NCBI RefSeq assembly: GCF_002259485.1
Contig: NZ_NPGA01000011.1
Coordinates: 1-64,000, forward strand
Direction: 5' to 3'
DNA length: 64,000 nt
DNA from: Rhodococcus sp. 14-1411-2a
GTDB lineage: Bacteria; Actinomycetota; Actinomycetes; Mycobacteriales; Mycobacteriaceae
Shown: in pieces, positions 62,892-64,000 of the stretch
How positions within the stretch are numbered: the first letter of the stretch is position 1
Layout: each line of letters opens with the position of its first letter
The notes under the pieces: model-generated
Told to the model about the DNA's origin: nothing
Databases searched by the model: none
Seen by the model: only the letters and a program-made list of their open reading frames with translations
Made by a program: the position numbers and the translations under genes

Positions 62892-64000
62892 ATGCGTGAT
62901 GAGTCCGCCACGAGCACGTCGCCGCGGTGGCGCGACCCCAAGCGCTACCTGTGGCCGCTGGGGCTGACGATTCCTCTCAGCCCGTTCCTGGCCTGGGGGC
63001 TGGTGACCCTTCTCGGCCCCGGTGCGTTCTGGACCCTCGGCCTGATGATCATGGGTGTCGCACTGCCTCTGGTGGACAAATTCGCCGGAGTGGACCGCAG
63101 CAATCCCCCGGACGAGGCGATCGCCGCACTGGAGAAGGATCCGTACTACCGCTGGTGCGTCTATCTGTTCCTGCCGTTGCAGTACGCGGGTCTCGTTGCG
63201 GCCTGCTATCTCTGGGCGCACGGCCCGCTGGGAGTTCCGGAGCGGATCGGCCTGGCCATCACCGTCGGCATCGTCGGTGGGGTCGGCATCAACGCCGCGC
63301 ACGAGCTGGGCCACAAGCGTGAGCGTCTGGAGCGATGGCTGTCGAAGGTGACACTGGCACAGTCCCTGTACGGCCACTTCTACGTCGAGCACAATCACGG
63401 CCACCACCTCCGCGTCGCCACCCCGGAGGATCCGGCGTCGGCAAAGTTCGGCGAGTCGTTCTGGAAGTTTTTGCCGCGCACGATCGTGCACGGCCTGCGC
63501 TCGGCCTGGCAGCTCGAGACTCGACGCCTCGCCCGCCAGGGCCTGTCTCCCTGGTCGTACCGAAACAACCTGTTCAATGCCGCGGCCATGAGCGTTGTGC
63601 TGTTCGGCGTGCTGATCGCCGTCTTCGGTGTGGTGACCGTGCCGTACCTGTTCCTGCAGGCTGCGATCGCGATCGTCCTCTACGAGGCAGCCAACTACCT
63701 CGAGCACTACGGACTGCTGCGGGAGAAGCGCAAAAGCGGTCGATACGGCAAACCGACCCACCGCGACAGTTGGAACAGCGACCACCTGTGGAGCAACCTG
63801 TTTCTCTACCACCTGCAACGGCACAGCGACCATCACGCGAATCCGGTGCGCCGCTACCAGGCACTCCGGACCGTCGACGAGTCCCCGCAGCTACCGGCCG
63901 GATATGCAGTGATGATCTTCTGCGCGCTGGTTCCGCCGCTGTGGCGCAAGGTGATGGATCAGCGACTGATCGACTTCTACGACGGTGACGCCGAGCTCGT
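62892..64000 (+). CDS. alkB: Alkane 1-monooxygenase, 5' part (runs off the window)
   Basis: An open frame of 369 codons from the ATG at 62892 to the window edge with no stop. It is an integral-membrane di-iron hydroxylase: about six helices plus the histidine boxes HELGH (in NAAHELGHK), EHNHGHH and LQRHSDHH, and the family motif NYLEHYGL. It converts medium/long-chain n-alkanes to 1-alkanols with rubredoxin as electron donor. The missing C-terminus is probably about 20-50 residues, and rubredoxin genes are expected beyond the edge. Confidence 0.95.
   Translation, partial: MRDESATSTSPRWRDPKRYLWPLGLTIPLSPFLAWGLVTLLGPGAFWTLGLMIMGVALPLVDKFAGVDRSNPPDEAIAALEKDPYYRWCVYLFLPLQYAGLVAACYLWAHGPLGVPERIGLAITVGIVGGVGINAAHELGHKRERLERWLSKVTLAQSLYGHFYVEHNHGHHLRVATPEDPASAKFGESFWKFLPRTIVHGLRSAWQLETRRLARQGLSPWSYRNNLFNAAAMSVVLFGVLIAVFGVVTVPYLFLQAAIAIVLYEAANYLEHYGLLREKRKSGRYGKPTHRDSWNSDHLWSNLFLYHLQRHSDHHANPVRRYQALRTVDESPQLPAGYAVMIFCALVPPLWRKVMDQRLIDFYDGDAEL

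Overview
The window is a high-GC actinobacterial chromosome segment, dense with genes on both strands and with many 4-8 bp start/stop overlaps. The gene families point to a mycolate-type actinomycete (Mycobacteriales), most like Rhodococcus: a PlsB/PlsC acyltransferase pair, mycobacterial-type LigD, an initiator tRNA with C1:U72, an HspR-type operator before lon, IdeR-like iron boxes, AlkB alkane hydroxylase and MSMEG_05xx-type 'nitrogen starvation' families. Assignment to Rhodococcus is inference from gene content; no rRNA is present. No CRISPR array, prophage or intact insertion sequence was seen.

Layout. 1-4.5 kb: DHA2-type MFS exporter with divergent TetR regulator, a secreted chymotrypsin-like protease and a low-complexity protein. 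4.6-9.6 kb: a translationally coupled operon plsB - HAD/PlsC fusion - class III adenylate cyclase, preceded by a 47-bp dyad element. 9.6-17.0 kb (minus strand): a complete Nit1C-type cluster, the most unusual part of the window. It runs Sll0783-like protein, radical SAM enzyme, GNAT-AIR-synthase fusion, nitrilase, 96-aa protein, flavin oxidoreductase, a second nitrilase-fold protein that has lost the catalytic Glu and Cys, and a GT4 glycosyltransferase. A possible GlnR site lies upstream. 17-25 kb: two small membrane proteins, SRPBCC protein, LigD, secreted lipase, iron-siderophore binding lipoprotein with an IdeR-like box, ABC exporter with a MerR-type promoter. 25-31.7 kb: Lon, DJ-1/PfpI protein, PrmC-like methyltransferase, MmcQ/YjbR protein, a scar of decayed gntR and leuA pieces, an HhH protein and an SDR.

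31.7-46.9 kb: mostly housekeeping and accessory enzymes. These are a GDPD lipoprotein, TetR, ZapE, a GGDEF protein, pirin, two DUF21-CBS membrane proteins, RNase HI, two MFS exporters, an AlkA-like glycosylase, an aldo/keto reductase, a DUF309 protein, an orphan condensation-domain-like protein behind an iron-box-like site, and endonuclease IV. 46.9-54.7 kb: a MacB/FtsX-type ABC pair, a stand-alone A-PCP-TE NRPS-like enzyme, an alpha/beta hydrolase and a Lon-substrate-binding-domain protein. 54.7-64 kb: initiator tRNA, enoyl-CoA hydratase, DUF998 protein, TetR plus ABC1 kinase, quinone oxidoreductase, dienelactone hydrolase and amidohydrolase, patatin, monoacylglycerol lipase, and the first 369 codons of alkB running off the window edge.

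Functionally the window is rich in lipid handling (acyltransferases, lipases, GDPD, patatin, AlkB) and small-molecule export, with one coherent nitrogen-linked biosynthetic or assimilation system (Nit1C). The clearest anomalies are the predicted catalytically dead nitrilase paralogue kept inside that operon, the gntR/leuA remnant, a short dispersed repeat found three times, and an orphan intrinsic terminator at 35.7 kb that suggests an unannotated small transcript.
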